Shown here piece by piece: positions 36,949-48,071 of a DNA stretch of 64,000 bases. The DNA is from Silene latifolia (taxonomy: Eukaryota > Streptophyta > Magnoliopsida > Caryophyllales > Caryophyllaceae): NCBI RefSeq assembly GCF_048544455.1, contig NC_133534.1:33418217-33482216 (forward strand), given 5' to 3'. A program made the translations under genes and the position numbers. The notes beneath the pieces are model-generated. The model did not search any database, had not been told where the DNA came from, and was given only the letters and a program-made list of their open reading frames with translations. Position 1 is the first letter of the stretch, and every line of letters begins with the position of its first letter.

Positions 36949-38882
36949 TGCGAATTAAAATGCTACAACAAAAAGGAAAAATTAACATTCATTGTTTTTA
37001 AAAATTACTTGTAAAAACATGTTTAGCAAGTTTTAGCATTTATATAATGACCTCCCACTAAATTATATAAATGATTCCAAGACCCAAATATTAAACAAAA
37101 ATGAGCATCGCTTGGGCGAAACATCCCATAATTGCGTAAATTCGGTAAGTCACGTTGACTAATTCTACCTCTAGAACTCTTGGTCGACAAATTTCCTCAA
37201 ATTCATCTACTAGCCCCGGAACACAAGACCGTCTTATATCCCGTTGAGTCCAACCAATTTTGGCGTGTGATACCCGCTTACCACCCTACTTACCCAAGGT
37301 AAAAAGAGAACACCCCGCTTGGGCGAGCGTGGCTCTAATGAACAAGAGATTCATAGGTGTTACTAATTGGTAAGACTAATCTCAATTTTAGTTATGTGAG
37401 AGATCCTGTCAATTTAGTCATAAATTCCTTATAAGTGAATTAATTTGGTGAATGTAAATGACGTGAATTGACAATCGCGAAAATAAAATGCATGTGAATG
37501 GCAATTTTGGCATGCGCGGAAATAAAACAAGCAAACATGTAAGCATATGAATAAATCCTAGTATGGCCACCTAGTTAATAAAAATTAGTCTATTACATTT
37601 CGGAAACCAACTCCTTGGTCCCTTGTCTCTTCATTCCATAAGTGGCTCTTCCTTGTGGGATTTGGAACACCTTCCAAAAATAGACTCCGTCTCGTTGTAA
37701 TCCGTCTTTAGGAAACGCCGGTAAAATAACTATTACAAATGAATTACATAGCTATTCCTATTATACATTAATTAATAAAATGAATAAAACTATTAATAAT
37801 TACAAACCGACGATACGAGATCGTATTTAATTACAAACAAATCGATATTCCCATTCATTTCGGATAATAACGATTAAAATTAACTAGGCCATACTAGGTA
37901 CAAAAAGATAAATACTTTAAATAAATGACAATCATTCATTCAACTTAAATAAATATGCTTAAAATGCTGTAAATATGATGCCAAAATCGCCCTATCTATC
38001 ATTCGTTGGTATCCATCTCGGTTTTTGTGGATTTAATCGATTTTTAACATGTAAAAATCAATAATTAACTCTTAAATCTCATTTAAGTCCAAAGTAATTG
38101 TCCAAACTGTTTTGAACCTCAAAATTAGTCCTCACTAATTTTATGATAAATAATTAGTTTGATTTGGTGATATTTTGCTAATTTAATCGGTAAAATCATA
38201 ATATTTAAGTAAAAATCCAAAATAATTGAAAAATTACCCAAAAAATTGAAACAAAACTTTTTAGTATTCTGAAACACTCCCAAGAATACCAAAAAGTCAG
38301 AAAAAATGCCCAAAAATTCCGGATAAATTTTGTGAAGAAAAAGATCTATATTTATCGGTTTTTATCCACTAAAACCAATAAACATCAAAACAAAGTGAAA
38401 ACACACATGTAAAATCACTTTTGACATTTAAATAATATTCTTAAATGTACATAAATTTATCATGGGCAGAATCAAAAATTTCGAAATTATGATTAATTAA
38501 ATTGACTTTTATCGACTTTTTACTCAAAAAATCAATAAACATGCAAAAATTCGAACCAACCTTCAACTTTTTGCATACAAATAGTAGAAAACATTCATGA
38601 ACTACCATAAAAAATCCATGCACCGAATCAACATTTAACTAATTTTAGTCAATTTTTCACTAAAATGCGACATTTTGACTCGGTTTTATACCAAAAATCA
38701 TTAAAATTAGCAAAATTGCTTCACAAATCACCAAAAAATTCCACAAACCTTTTGAGATCAGTAGGTATGCATGTCCCAAAAAAATTCGTGCTAAAACCTC
38801 TTCTAACACAACTTTTGAGTTTTTACTAATTATCACATAATTCATTAAAATGCTTAAAATCAACATGCAAATTACAAGCCTA
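36949..38882 (-). other. Long leader of the copia element
   Basis: About 1.9 kb lies between the primer site and the gag start. It is A/T-rich and non-coding, and unusually long for a copia leader. I see no further gene or element in it. Confidence 0.6.
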
Positions 38883-38897
38883 AGCTCTGATACCACT

Positions 38898-40128
38898 TGA
38901 AAGATCATAGATCCATATTAGACTCTCTAATAAAATAAATTTATCTCATAAATTGTTGTTTATGTGATCTATGTAACATGCATGCTAATATAAAAGCATA
39001 AAAAGAAAGTATAAGGAAAAACAATTTCCTTACATTGAATATAAGGTAAAATGGGCACAAATTAGTTCTCCTTAATAATTTGTTCTTGAGCTAAAATGAT
39101 GTGGATGATCCTCCTTGAAAAACCTTCAACTAGAAAGTCTCCTCCAAGTTGCACCCAAGAACTACCCAAAAATATTAACAAGTATGAACTAGTAACTTGT
39201 TAATATGAGCCCTTGATAATAATACTAGTAATATTACTAACTTTTCTTAGTAATAATGTATACTAGAGAATTATTGTAGAGAGATAGAAGAAGATTGTTC
39301 ACATGCAAAATGAAATGAATTGTGTAAAAGTGGTAGAGTGAACAAATGAACAAATATATGGAGTGTGTAAGTGGAAAAGGAAGTGGCGGGTGGAGTCCTT
39401 AAGTGGACAGATTTTTTGTCTTATAATTTTATCTTACATCACATGCAAAATCTAGTATAAGATATATATTATGGTAGTATACACAATAAGGTAAAATGAT
39501 TATGTGAGTAATCATCCATTACACTTATTTTACACGGTCCACATGACCATATACGGGTCCATGTTGGTTTTTATATTTGTCGCACAAATCCGTGTAATTT
39601 TCATTTTAAACATCGTATCATGTTTAAATGCTTCCATAATTAATTCGTCCAATTCACTCCGTAAATATACGTGTACCACTACACATATTATTTACGTACT
39701 AATATTAATCACATTAATCAATTAGTACAATTTTAGTAAATTAACAGTTAATTAACTAAAACCCGTTTCCCAAAACTTATTATTTAATTATCGCATAATT
39801 AAATAATAACTGCCGCTCCTCTAGTTCGCAACTCGAAATCTCTCTAATAATAATCGACTAACCTCTTAGTCTATAAACCAAGGGACTAAATAAATTGTAT
39901 CTCATACAATTAATTAGTTATCAATTGGGGTTCGTTCCTTTAGGTGTGACCGAAAGGGGTCAGTTGATCACCGCTGTCTCACGACAATAACGTCAAACTC
40001 TAGTCAACCAACCGTTATCGATTTACGTTAATCAACTGACGAGGATCAAATAATTAAATATCTGATGATATTCTATTAATGAGATTTATTATGTTAACGC
40101 ACTATTGTGGAGGACACTAACTCCAACA
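38898..40128 (-). repeat. 5' LTR of the copia element
   Basis: 1231 bp, paired with 30903-32133. It should hold the element's promoter, read on the minus strand. Confidence 0.95.
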
Positions 40129-40133
40129 CATGT

Positions 40134-41833
40134 TGGGTACGGTAATCTAATGAAATGATGTTCAAAAGAGATAGTTTGGGTGATCTGGCATGGCTAGTTA
40201 TACTGGTATGTGTATTCATGATATATGTTTATTCAGTGAAAAGGTATGGATGATATTCATGAGATTCTTGTCTGTTTATTCCGTATAATATGTTGTGTTG
40301 TGATCTAGTAAAGCAGTTTTGAGTAAGTTTTCTTGTCCGGAAAGTTATACTGAGTCAGTGCTTATAGGAATTGTATGTGGTTGTGATGTCTATCGATGTG
40401 GTTGTTGTGCCTCGGGTGGTGATCCGGGGACGGTACTTCGTGTTGTGATGCGGGTATTTTCGCGTTGCGGTGCGGCTGTTGGTGGCAGTATTATGATGCC
40501 GACAATGATTGTTGTGGAGTAGGCGGGATGATTACGATTCTAGTTTCGAAAGTACATACCAGTTATACATAGATTGTTGTTTTGTTGCTGCTGTCTCCTG
40601 TGAGTTTCAGTTTAGACAGATAGACTGTTGTTTTGTTCATTGATGTTTCTTACCAGTTCAGCTTGGGCGTGAGGGTAGAGTATGATATGGAAGAGAGTTG
40701 TGTATGTTTCTGTTGCCGGCAAAGTATAGCGATATTCTGTTGATGGGACACAGTTGTGAGAGGTTGTTACAATAATTTTGATCTTGTTTTAAGATGAGGC
40801 TTTGGTAAACATAGTAATGTCAAGTGAATGGTGGAACATGTTTATACTGATCTGAAAGCTGCAAGTCGTTCATAATTTTTTTATTGGGACAATGAGTATA
40901 GGGTGTTGGAAATTAGTATCATGTTAAGTTATGGATGAGTTTTGCGGTAATAAAAGAAAAGAACTTGAGGACCTAGTGTGAGTGTGTGTAATAATTGTGG
41001 ATCGTGAGTTCTGAGTATGGAGATAGGTGCATGTATAGAGGACTATGTCGTTTTGGCGGTAATAGGGCACAGTTGAAGTTTTGGTTAAGCTAAATATTTT
41101 GTGGTATAGGTTGGGTGGTGTGCCGAAGGAATTGAGGTATGAGAACTGTTTAAGTAAGAGAGCCTTGGAAATAGGAATGGTTATAGGTGTTGAGGTCATA
41201 GGCGGTTATCTTTGACATGTCGTGGTGGTGAGGATAATGAGAAGATATAGCTAAGGATCTAGTATTAGTGAGTTACGAGGACGGAACATTTATCTTAAGA
41301 GGAGTAGGATGCGATAAAAGAGAGTTTGATGGTTATGCATGTTGTAGTATAATTGGAAGTAGAGTGTTGGCGTATCATAAAGGATGGATCTTTGTTGTGA
41401 TTGATTTTATTAAAGGTCATGGCTGTGCTTGTAGTAGTTTGATGTTTAGGAATGGGAGAATATTTCGACAGTGTTGACAGTTAGATGATGATGTTTATGA
41501 GTTCGATGGAGTTGACAGTTGGATGGTGATGTTATGAGCGTGAGTAAACTTCGAGGACGAAGTTCCTTTTAAGGGTGGTAGAATGTAACATTCCGTTTGA
41601 TGTTATGAGTGTCTTGAAATCGCATTTTCTAGTGGATAATATGTTACGGAGCTAGCAGCGTTTGTGGATAGTAGTTGGTAGTGTTTGGAGTTGGTGTTAA
41701 GAATTCATGTTTTATAGGTTGGGGTTTTGTTTTGAGTTCGTAGTTGCGTTGTTGTGTCTTAATCGAGTTAGTATATTTGTTTTTATGTATGGGTTGAACT
41801 TCGGGGACGAAGTTCCTTTTAAGGAGGGAATAC
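40134..41833 (+). other. Interior of the large non-coding element, right part
   Basis: No coding frame is recognised. Two copies of a hairpin-plus-purine-tract cassette lie here, at 41547-41580 and 41797-41833. Each is followed by a TGTAAC- or TATAATAC-like LTR start. The first (AATGTAACATTCC at about 41582) may mark a remnant of an older or alternative LTR start. Confidence 0.6.
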
Positions 41834-43232
41834 TATAATACTACGGTTTTCTATGTCTTTGGGTACTCTATCGAGTGGGGCTTACTCTGTCGAGTAAGTA
41901 AGTTGTTTTACAAAACAGTGTTCTGTCTGATGGGTACTCGATCGAGTATGTGTGGCACTCGATCGACTAAGGGTCACTCGATTGAGTAAGTGACTTACTC
42001 GATCGAGTAAGTGTGTTTTACGGGTGATTTTGACGGGTTTTGTTAATAATGCGGGATTAGTATATAAAGCCTCTGTCATCTTTCTTAATCTCTTTTATCA
42101 TTCTAAAAACCTCTTTTGAGAAGAAAAGAAGTTACGTAAGTGTGTTCCTCGCATTGTTAACAAATCTCCAAGGCTAGGAGTGTCGGATCATCTTGTTCTT
42201 TACATTGTTGTGATCCTTGTGTCGAGGGTTAGCTTTTTATATAATTTTTATAATGTTTTGTTAAAGTTGGTTGAAACCCTAATTGGGTAATTTGGGGGTT
42301 TTGGGGAGTATTGTTGATGTTAGATTGTGATTGTATGATTGTATGTTTGATAGGAAGTAATTTCAGGGAAGGACGATGTTGATTAGCTTATTGTGACGAT
42401 CTTCGTGATTGTTGTTCCAGGTAGGGTTTCCCTACTCAGTATTAGTTACATGATTGTGTGGTGATTGTTGTTGTAAGGATTGGTTAAGTATATTGTTGGT
42501 TGTTTTGGATAGTTGTTGATTTCATATTGTTGATTGGTTTGTATCTGTCTGTGATCTTTGGGGCGCATCCCTGGCTGAGTGGAGTCACTTGCGGGAGTGG
42601 CTTCACGCCCTTGATTCGCCTTTTGTGGAACCCGCCATAGAAGGGATGTGCACATTAATGAACTTGGGTTTATCGCTCGATGGAGATGAGCGGGGATTTG
42701 GTGGGTACGGCTGCAGTCCCCCACTGGCGGCGTGGAGTACTTGTTGTGATGGGTACTCTGGCAGGGCTACACACTTTAGTGTGTAGTCAGTTGTGTGGAG
42801 ATTGGAGATGGAGACTGGAGATTTCTTTGAGCTGTTTGTGATATTGTTTCTTTATGGTTTTTGTTTTGTGTAATCAGTACTGACCCCGTTTAAATGTTTT
42901 AAAAACTATGGTGATCCATTCGGGGGTGGTGAGCAGTTATTGAGCAGGTATGGTTGATGCGCATGGGATAGCTGGGTTGAGTCATCACGAGCTGTTTTAG
43001 AAGTCTTCCGCTGTGTCGAATGTTGTTCTTTAGCTAGTTAGTTTAACATTTGAGAACCTTTGTATTTTCTTTTATCAGTTTCGATTTTGGTTGTATTGGT
43101 TTAAACCTTATTACTATTAAAGTACGTTTCGTTATTGTCTGTTTGATTATCATTGCCTCGGGTAACCGAGATTGTGGCATTCTCATACCTTAAGTGGTTC
43201 TGGTAAGGCACTTGGAGTATGAGGGTGTCACA
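41834..43232 (+). repeat. 3' LTR of the large non-coding element
   Basis: 1399 bp. It begins TATAATAC (TG lost) and ends GTGTCACA. It has one more palindrome unit and about 65 bp near 42140-42210 that the 5' LTR lacks. Confidence 0.9.
41866..42008. repeat. TCGATCGA palindrome array 4
   Basis: Perfect copies at 41936-41947 and 41997-42008. Variants lie at 41866 (CTCTATCGAG), 41957 (CTCGATCGAC) and 41976 (CTCGATTGAG). The 5' LTR has one unit fewer. Confidence 0.95.
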
Positions 43233-43237
43233 CTTTG

Positions 43238-44432
43238 CCGATCATTTGGGAGTGGGTAAGTGAGTCGTAGGTCACCATGATAAGGTTGAGAAGGACATGA
43301 AGGCTTCAAGGGATTTTCATCTCTACACGGGTAAAGGAAACGTTTGTGTGAGTAACATGAAGACTAGTGATATCGAACACACCGTCCTAAATATTTTCTT
43401 GCGCTCCTTGACCAACCTCCTCTATGGGAGGAAAGACCCGAGCAAACTCAACTCCACGGAGGTGTTGATCTTGAGTTGTTACCTTAACCCCCGCCGTGAA
43501 GAGAGTTTCTACTTTAATGCCATATCTATGGTGTGTCTTGCCCTTGGGAGAATGGCCGAGTCGGACCACTGCTCCTTAGATTGTGGGGCCTTGGTAACTC
43601 GGTTAGCCAAGATCTTGCTAGCTTATGAACCGGAGGCGGTGGATGTACCCATGTCTAAGGGAGTTGTTTATTTTGACCTTACGTGATTGAAGGGTAAGTA
43701 TTGGGTTGTGGATGGGGCGGAGGAGGTGACCTATTCTTGGAGAGTTGATGAACATTGGCACATGAAACTCCCCGCCGGTGAAAGACTACCCCCGACGTCC
43801 CCCTTGGAGAGGAAGGGATCACCCCGCCCCAACGCCCAACGATACACCATTCCTAGTAACCTTACTTTTGATCTTGAGGATGTTACCATGGAACGGGAGA
43901 CCCCTCCACTACCTTCCACACCTCGTGATTCTATTGAGCAAGCTCCCACCTTTTTTCCCCATTCTATGCCTACGTCGATGATGCCCCACCTTATGCCGGG
44001 AACTTTGGTCAAAACCAACCCACCTTCGACTCCAACTATCCCATGTCGTACCTCATCCACCGAGTGAACATCAACCTTGTGTTGAGAGATATGCACTAGG
44101 CGGCCTATTACCAAGGAGTACGACTCGCTCACCACCCTAGCTTTTGGTCCGGAGACGGGGACACCACCGGAGTCTTTAAGGCCTATGGTATCTAACCATC
44201 GGATTGGGAAAGCAACATCCCTTTCGGTGTAGGACACTTGCATGACCCATATATGGGTGATGCCGGGATCTATTCTGGTAATGTCTACCAAGGAGGTGGA
44301 TGTGAGGCGGGAACATCCGTGGCGGGGGAAGGCATGGACCTTGATAGTGTGTGGGAGGAGGCGGCCCGTAGAGGAAATGGGGGGAGGAAGAGGAAGAGGA
44401 TAAGAAAGCGAAAGGAGGAAGCAAGACGCTGA
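43238..44432 (+). pseudogene. Athila ORF1-like accessory gene, second part
   Basis: Resumes after the target duplication at 43233-43237. The long frame 43297-43683 contains FLRSLTNLLYGRKDPSKLNS and EVLILSCYLNP. These align by eye with the accessory ORF of the Athila element at 50964-51638 (SRKEPNNINN, ELSILGGYLN). After TGA at 43684 the sequence turns Pro-rich (43687-44067), then charged with Arg/Lys runs near 44380-44430. Family function is unknown. The gene is broken by the insertion and by several stops. Confidence 0.65.
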
Positions 44433-45752
44433 AGAATCATTCCGGGTGGGAAAAATGGATGTCGGGCATTGGCAAGAAGAGGAAGCCCTCCTAGTAATGG
44501 CGACCTTATGATTCGGGACTCCTTGAGACATTTCTTTATTGTTTGAACTTTGGACAATGTAATTCTCGTGTTCTAAATCCGACCATAAGGCCAAAACTAG
44601 TATACCTTATATGGTAGGATGGTGTGGTGATCACCATTTGGACTCCATTGCATGTATGTTCGGCCATAAGAGAACTTGGAGGCCATTGATGGCCGAAATC
44701 TAGACTGCCCAATAACACTCGGCCGAGTACCATTTTCACTCGACCGATTGGTGGTCCACTCAACCGAGTGATCCCCTTCACTCGATCGAGTAGGCCAAAT
44801 ATAGACCCTGGAAACCTCCTGTAAAGACCCTCACTCGACCGAGTGACGCCTCCACTCGACCGAGTAACTCATAAATTGGACCGAGTACTATGGAATTTGA
44901 CTATTTCTAGGAATCTTCGACCGCTTATGACATATTTTACCTTGATTTCGGAATATACTCACCTTCTAAGACTCGAGCGACCATAGGAACCCCACACAGT
45001 GGACTTTCATGAATTGTTTACATTTGATCATGTCATTTGTTTAAGTAGTATATGAGCATAGTCAAGTTACAAGTGATTATATAATAGCATAGAGTATATG
45101 AGAACATGTATGCATTCCATAATAATAGTGGATAAGTAAACAATAATGACAAGTACATGTCACATGGCGAGTATTTAACGCTAGTACGAGCGATAGCGGT
45201 TCGATACGATATGTGAATGATACGATGAGTACAAAGAATAGTTGGACCTAGTCATGAAGTGTGTCCATATACATATATATACATATAGTAATCACATACA
45301 TGTCAAAAACCTCGCCAAATAGCTATAGACTTATTTGTCACGAATAATATACGGAGATAATGAATCGAGTCGTGATCTTTTGGAAACACAACAGTTGACA
45401 TAAAAGTAGATTACCAGGAGAGTATCATGTGAGACGTATGGTGAACTTCGGGACGAAGTTCTCTTTTAGAGAGAGTGAATGTAACAACTCGGAAAACTTG
45501 GAAAAAGAAAGAGCACGACACGTGAGGAAGTAATGAGAATTGAGCAAATAACCTTGGGACAAGTATGATAAACACGTGTGGTTAATAAGAGTGATCATGA
45601 CAACAAGAACTCCAACGGACCATACGATAGAGTATAATGGCAAGAGAATAGACGAGAACCGAGAATGAGGCTTGATAGAAGATCGAGGAATAATTGGAAA
45701 AGAGAGTTAAAGGCGAACTTCGGGGACGAAATTCATTTTAAGGAGGGAAGAT
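44433..45752 (+). other. Non-coding 3' remnant of a gypsy element
   Basis: No coding frame is supported. Hairpins AACTTCG-GGA-CGAAGTT (45444-45460) and AACTTCG-GGGA-CGAAATT (45716-45733) each precede a purine tract and an LTR-like start (TGTAACAACTCGG near 45480; TGTAATACTCGG at 45753). This is the 3' interior of the element whose LTR follows. The junction with the Tat/Athila piece is not sharp to my eye. Confidence 0.5.
44717..44865. repeat. Diverged palindrome array 5 (CTCGACCGAG type)
   Basis: Six units related to ACTCGATCGAGT: CTCGGCCGAG, CTCGACCGAT, CTCAACCGAG, one perfect CTCGATCGAG, then CTCGACCGAG twice. Spacing is 20-30 bp. Confidence 0.85.
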
Positions 45753-46661
45753 TGTAATACTCGGATAATTTTGGGCCCACAAAAGGACTTAGGGACACAT
45801 GAGAGGACCCACGTATACTCGGAAGTAAAAGATGACCTCTTCCACGAGACCAAGTAAGACCTAAACTAGCCCTAGTAGACTTCCAGTGGACCGCGTAGAA
45901 CCTTAGCGGATCTAATGGGTGGCACTCGGTCAAGTAATGAGTGTACTCGACCGATTGAGTGACACTCGGTCGAGTGACACTGTGTTGTACCAGAGAAATT
46001 ACATTTTAAGATTTTATCTTATCCAACCACCTTATCCTCTTCATTCTTCTTCTCCTTCCTTCTTACTCTAAAACACTCTCCCCTCTCTCTAAATGCTCCA
46101 TAAACCTTTCCCTTGGCCTTCAAGCTTGGATTGATGATGAAACACCTCTCCTAATCCCCGATCTACCTTTGTAAGTCAAAATATCACCTTTTCCCCTTTG
46201 TCTTATGTTAATCTCAAGTTAGGGTTTACTAAGAGAGATTAATTATTATGTATATTATGTAATATGAGTAATTAGTGACTAATAATAAAAGGGCTTCATA
46301 TTATGATAGTATAGAATGCATTGTAATAGTGTTGTGTAATTGTTTCGGGTGAGACGGTCTTATGAGACGGTTTTATGAGACGGAGTCGAGTCAGAACCAA
46401 GTAGCTTGTGAAGAATGCGAAAAGGTAGCTAGGTTATCCTACTCGGTTTCAATATTGTGTATGCATGTTTGTGTGCTTTTACTTGCTAGTACACTTTTGG
46501 TTGGTTGGTATGTCATATGGGTATTCGAGGGGTCGTTATTCATAACATGTGGGATTGGATTCATGAATTAGTCATATGTTTGTTGTTTTTCCATCTGTCA
46601 TGTATGGTTGTGATTGTGTTGTGTTGCAGGTCTTTGGCGGTGGTACTTTATTGTTGAGGAG
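45753..46661 (+). repeat. 3' LTR of a gypsy element, left piece
   Basis: Starts TGTAATACTCGG after the purine tract AAGGAGGGAAGAT. It is split by the Athila element at AGGAG (46657-46661) and resumes at 62459, ending GGTGTTACA at 63149. The joined length is about 1.6 kb. The upstream hairpin and the TGTAA…TTACA ends suggest a chromovirus. It carries a short diverged palindrome array at 45924-45975. Confidence 0.75.
45924..45975. repeat. Diverged palindrome array 6 (CTCGGTCGAG type)
   Basis: Three units (CTCGGTCAAG, CTCGACCGAT, CTCGGTCGAG) within an LTR of another family. Confidence 0.8.
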
Positions 46662-48071
46662 TGATACGGTCGTTATGTACCAAAAATAAAACCTAAATAT
46701 ACTAACAGAAGCTAGTGATAAGTAGGGTCGATCTCCACAGGGAGGCAAGGTATCTATTTGTAAGTCCGTCTATCTAAGTCACAAATGGGGGGTTTTGAAT
46801 TTGGTTTTCTAAACTACTAAGGATTAAAGGCAAGAGAAATAAAGCAAGAGCAATAAAGTGAGAAAATGAGATATAAATAATCAGATAAGAGAGAGTATGT
46901 CAGGATTTCGGTTCACCATGGCAATTTATCGACTCAGTTGCAAATAGTCTAGACAATCTACTGTGAGAAGGGCAAGGGAAAGGTCCTTCCGGTCCGCTAT
47001 CCACCCTAGATTTCCAATAACTTAACTTCCGTCCTCATTAGGGTAGTCTACTGTTCATAGCAGGTCTGTTTATTCCAATCTTCCGATCCAGGAACAAAGT
47101 TAACCAAATTAATGTTATTTAGAAGCGTTCACTCAACTAAATATGTTACAATTATATTGCTACGATCACAGATTCTCACATGTAAATCGTCTAGTCTATT
47201 CACTACATCGTCACAATTCTACCATGGATCCTCGAATCCTAACATAGGGAAATTAGCTACTTATGTTCTTGAGACAGTCAACAATAACAACAATAAGCAT
47301 ACTAACTAGGGACATAATGAAAGAACAATAATAAAGCATAAATCAAAATAGGAGAACAATTACTAAGGGCAATAAAGAATTATGATTAAGGAGAGAAGAA
47401 AGATTACAAGCTTGAATCCAAAGAGTAAAGAAGCAGAAAAGTTTCAGCAGTAATGAGAGTAAAGTATGTGTGATAAACCGTAATTAAGAGAGTGTGAAAA
47501 AATCGTTATGACCTAATCACGACTTCCTTATATAGGGGAGCGAAAATCAATTTAATTAAACCTAACACGGATTACTAAAACCCGTTTAACATAGCAAACT
47601 ACTCGATCGAGTCATTTCAGACTACTCGATCGAGGACTTCTCTAGCAAATCTTCTCGATCGAACACTTCAAGCTCTCGATCGAGTATTCCCATAAAAACA
47701 CATTTCGATCGAGTATATAGAACAACTCGATCGAACTTCAGTTCCTGCCAAACCACTCGATCGAACTCCTGAACATCTCGATCGAGTGGAAATCCAATGC
47801 ATCAGCCCTCAACTCGTCTTGGGAGCTTCCATTGACCTTCCTTCACGCATCCCGAGGTACGACTCTCGCTCTAAGATCTCCGTCTCCTTAAATTGCATAC
47901 TAAATGGGACGAATAAGGGACGATTCCGCTACTTTCGGGTCCATTTCTGCAATTAAGACAAAACAAACCAAAGTAGCCAATTCAGGGCATTTTGCAATAC
48001 AAAGCGATACAAAAAGGCATAGAAATGCGTGCAATAAGAGGCTAAAAAGTCTATATAAATTGCACGTATCA
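46662..48071 (-). repeat. Athila 3' LTR
   Basis: 1410 bp, TGATACGG…GCACGTATCA. It is the only complete LTR of this element and includes palindrome array 7. Confidence 0.92.
47601..47789. repeat. TCGATCGA palindrome array 7
   Basis: Eight copies of the TCGATCGA core, most as CTCGATCGAG or CTCGATCGAA, spaced about 20-30 bp, inside the Athila LTR. Confidence 0.95.

Larger units (their letters stand above)
30903..40128 (-). mobile_element. Complete young Ty1/copia element, nested
   Basis: The LTRs are 1231 bp each, 38898-40128 (5' in element orientation) and 30903-32133 (3'). A 5-bp duplication CATGT lies at 30898-30902 and 40129-40133. On the minus strand the primer site TGGTATCAGAGCT (38895-38883) is two bases from the 5' LTR. 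A purine tract read as CAAGTGGGAGAT abuts the 3' LTR at 32134. The LTRs differ at about nine positions (0.7%), so the insertion is recent. Gag, protease, integrase, RT and RNase H are all recognisable in copia order, but several frames are broken. This copy would need help to move. Confidence 0.95.
26630..43232 (+). mobile_element. Large LTR element with no coding capacity (LARD-like, gypsy ends)
   Basis: The 5' LTR is 26630-27945 and the 3' LTR is 41834-43232. A 5-bp target duplication CTTTG lies at 26625-26629 and 43233-43237. The primer site TGGTATCAGAGCG (27949-27961) matches initiator Met tRNA. The 3' LTR is preceded by a hairpin AACTTCG-GGGA-CGAAGTT (41797-41814) and the purine tract AAGGAGGGAA. 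This order resembles chromovirus (Tekay/Del) gypsy elements. After removing the nested copia element, the interior is about 4.7 kb and shows no gag or pol on either strand. The 3' LTR starts TA instead of TG. Confidence 0.85.

Noticed and set aside
43731-44594. Open frame of 287 codons on the minus strand
   Set aside because: It lies antisense to the Pro-rich tail of the accessory ORF and shows no known domain. It is most likely a frame shadow of the plus-strand remnant.
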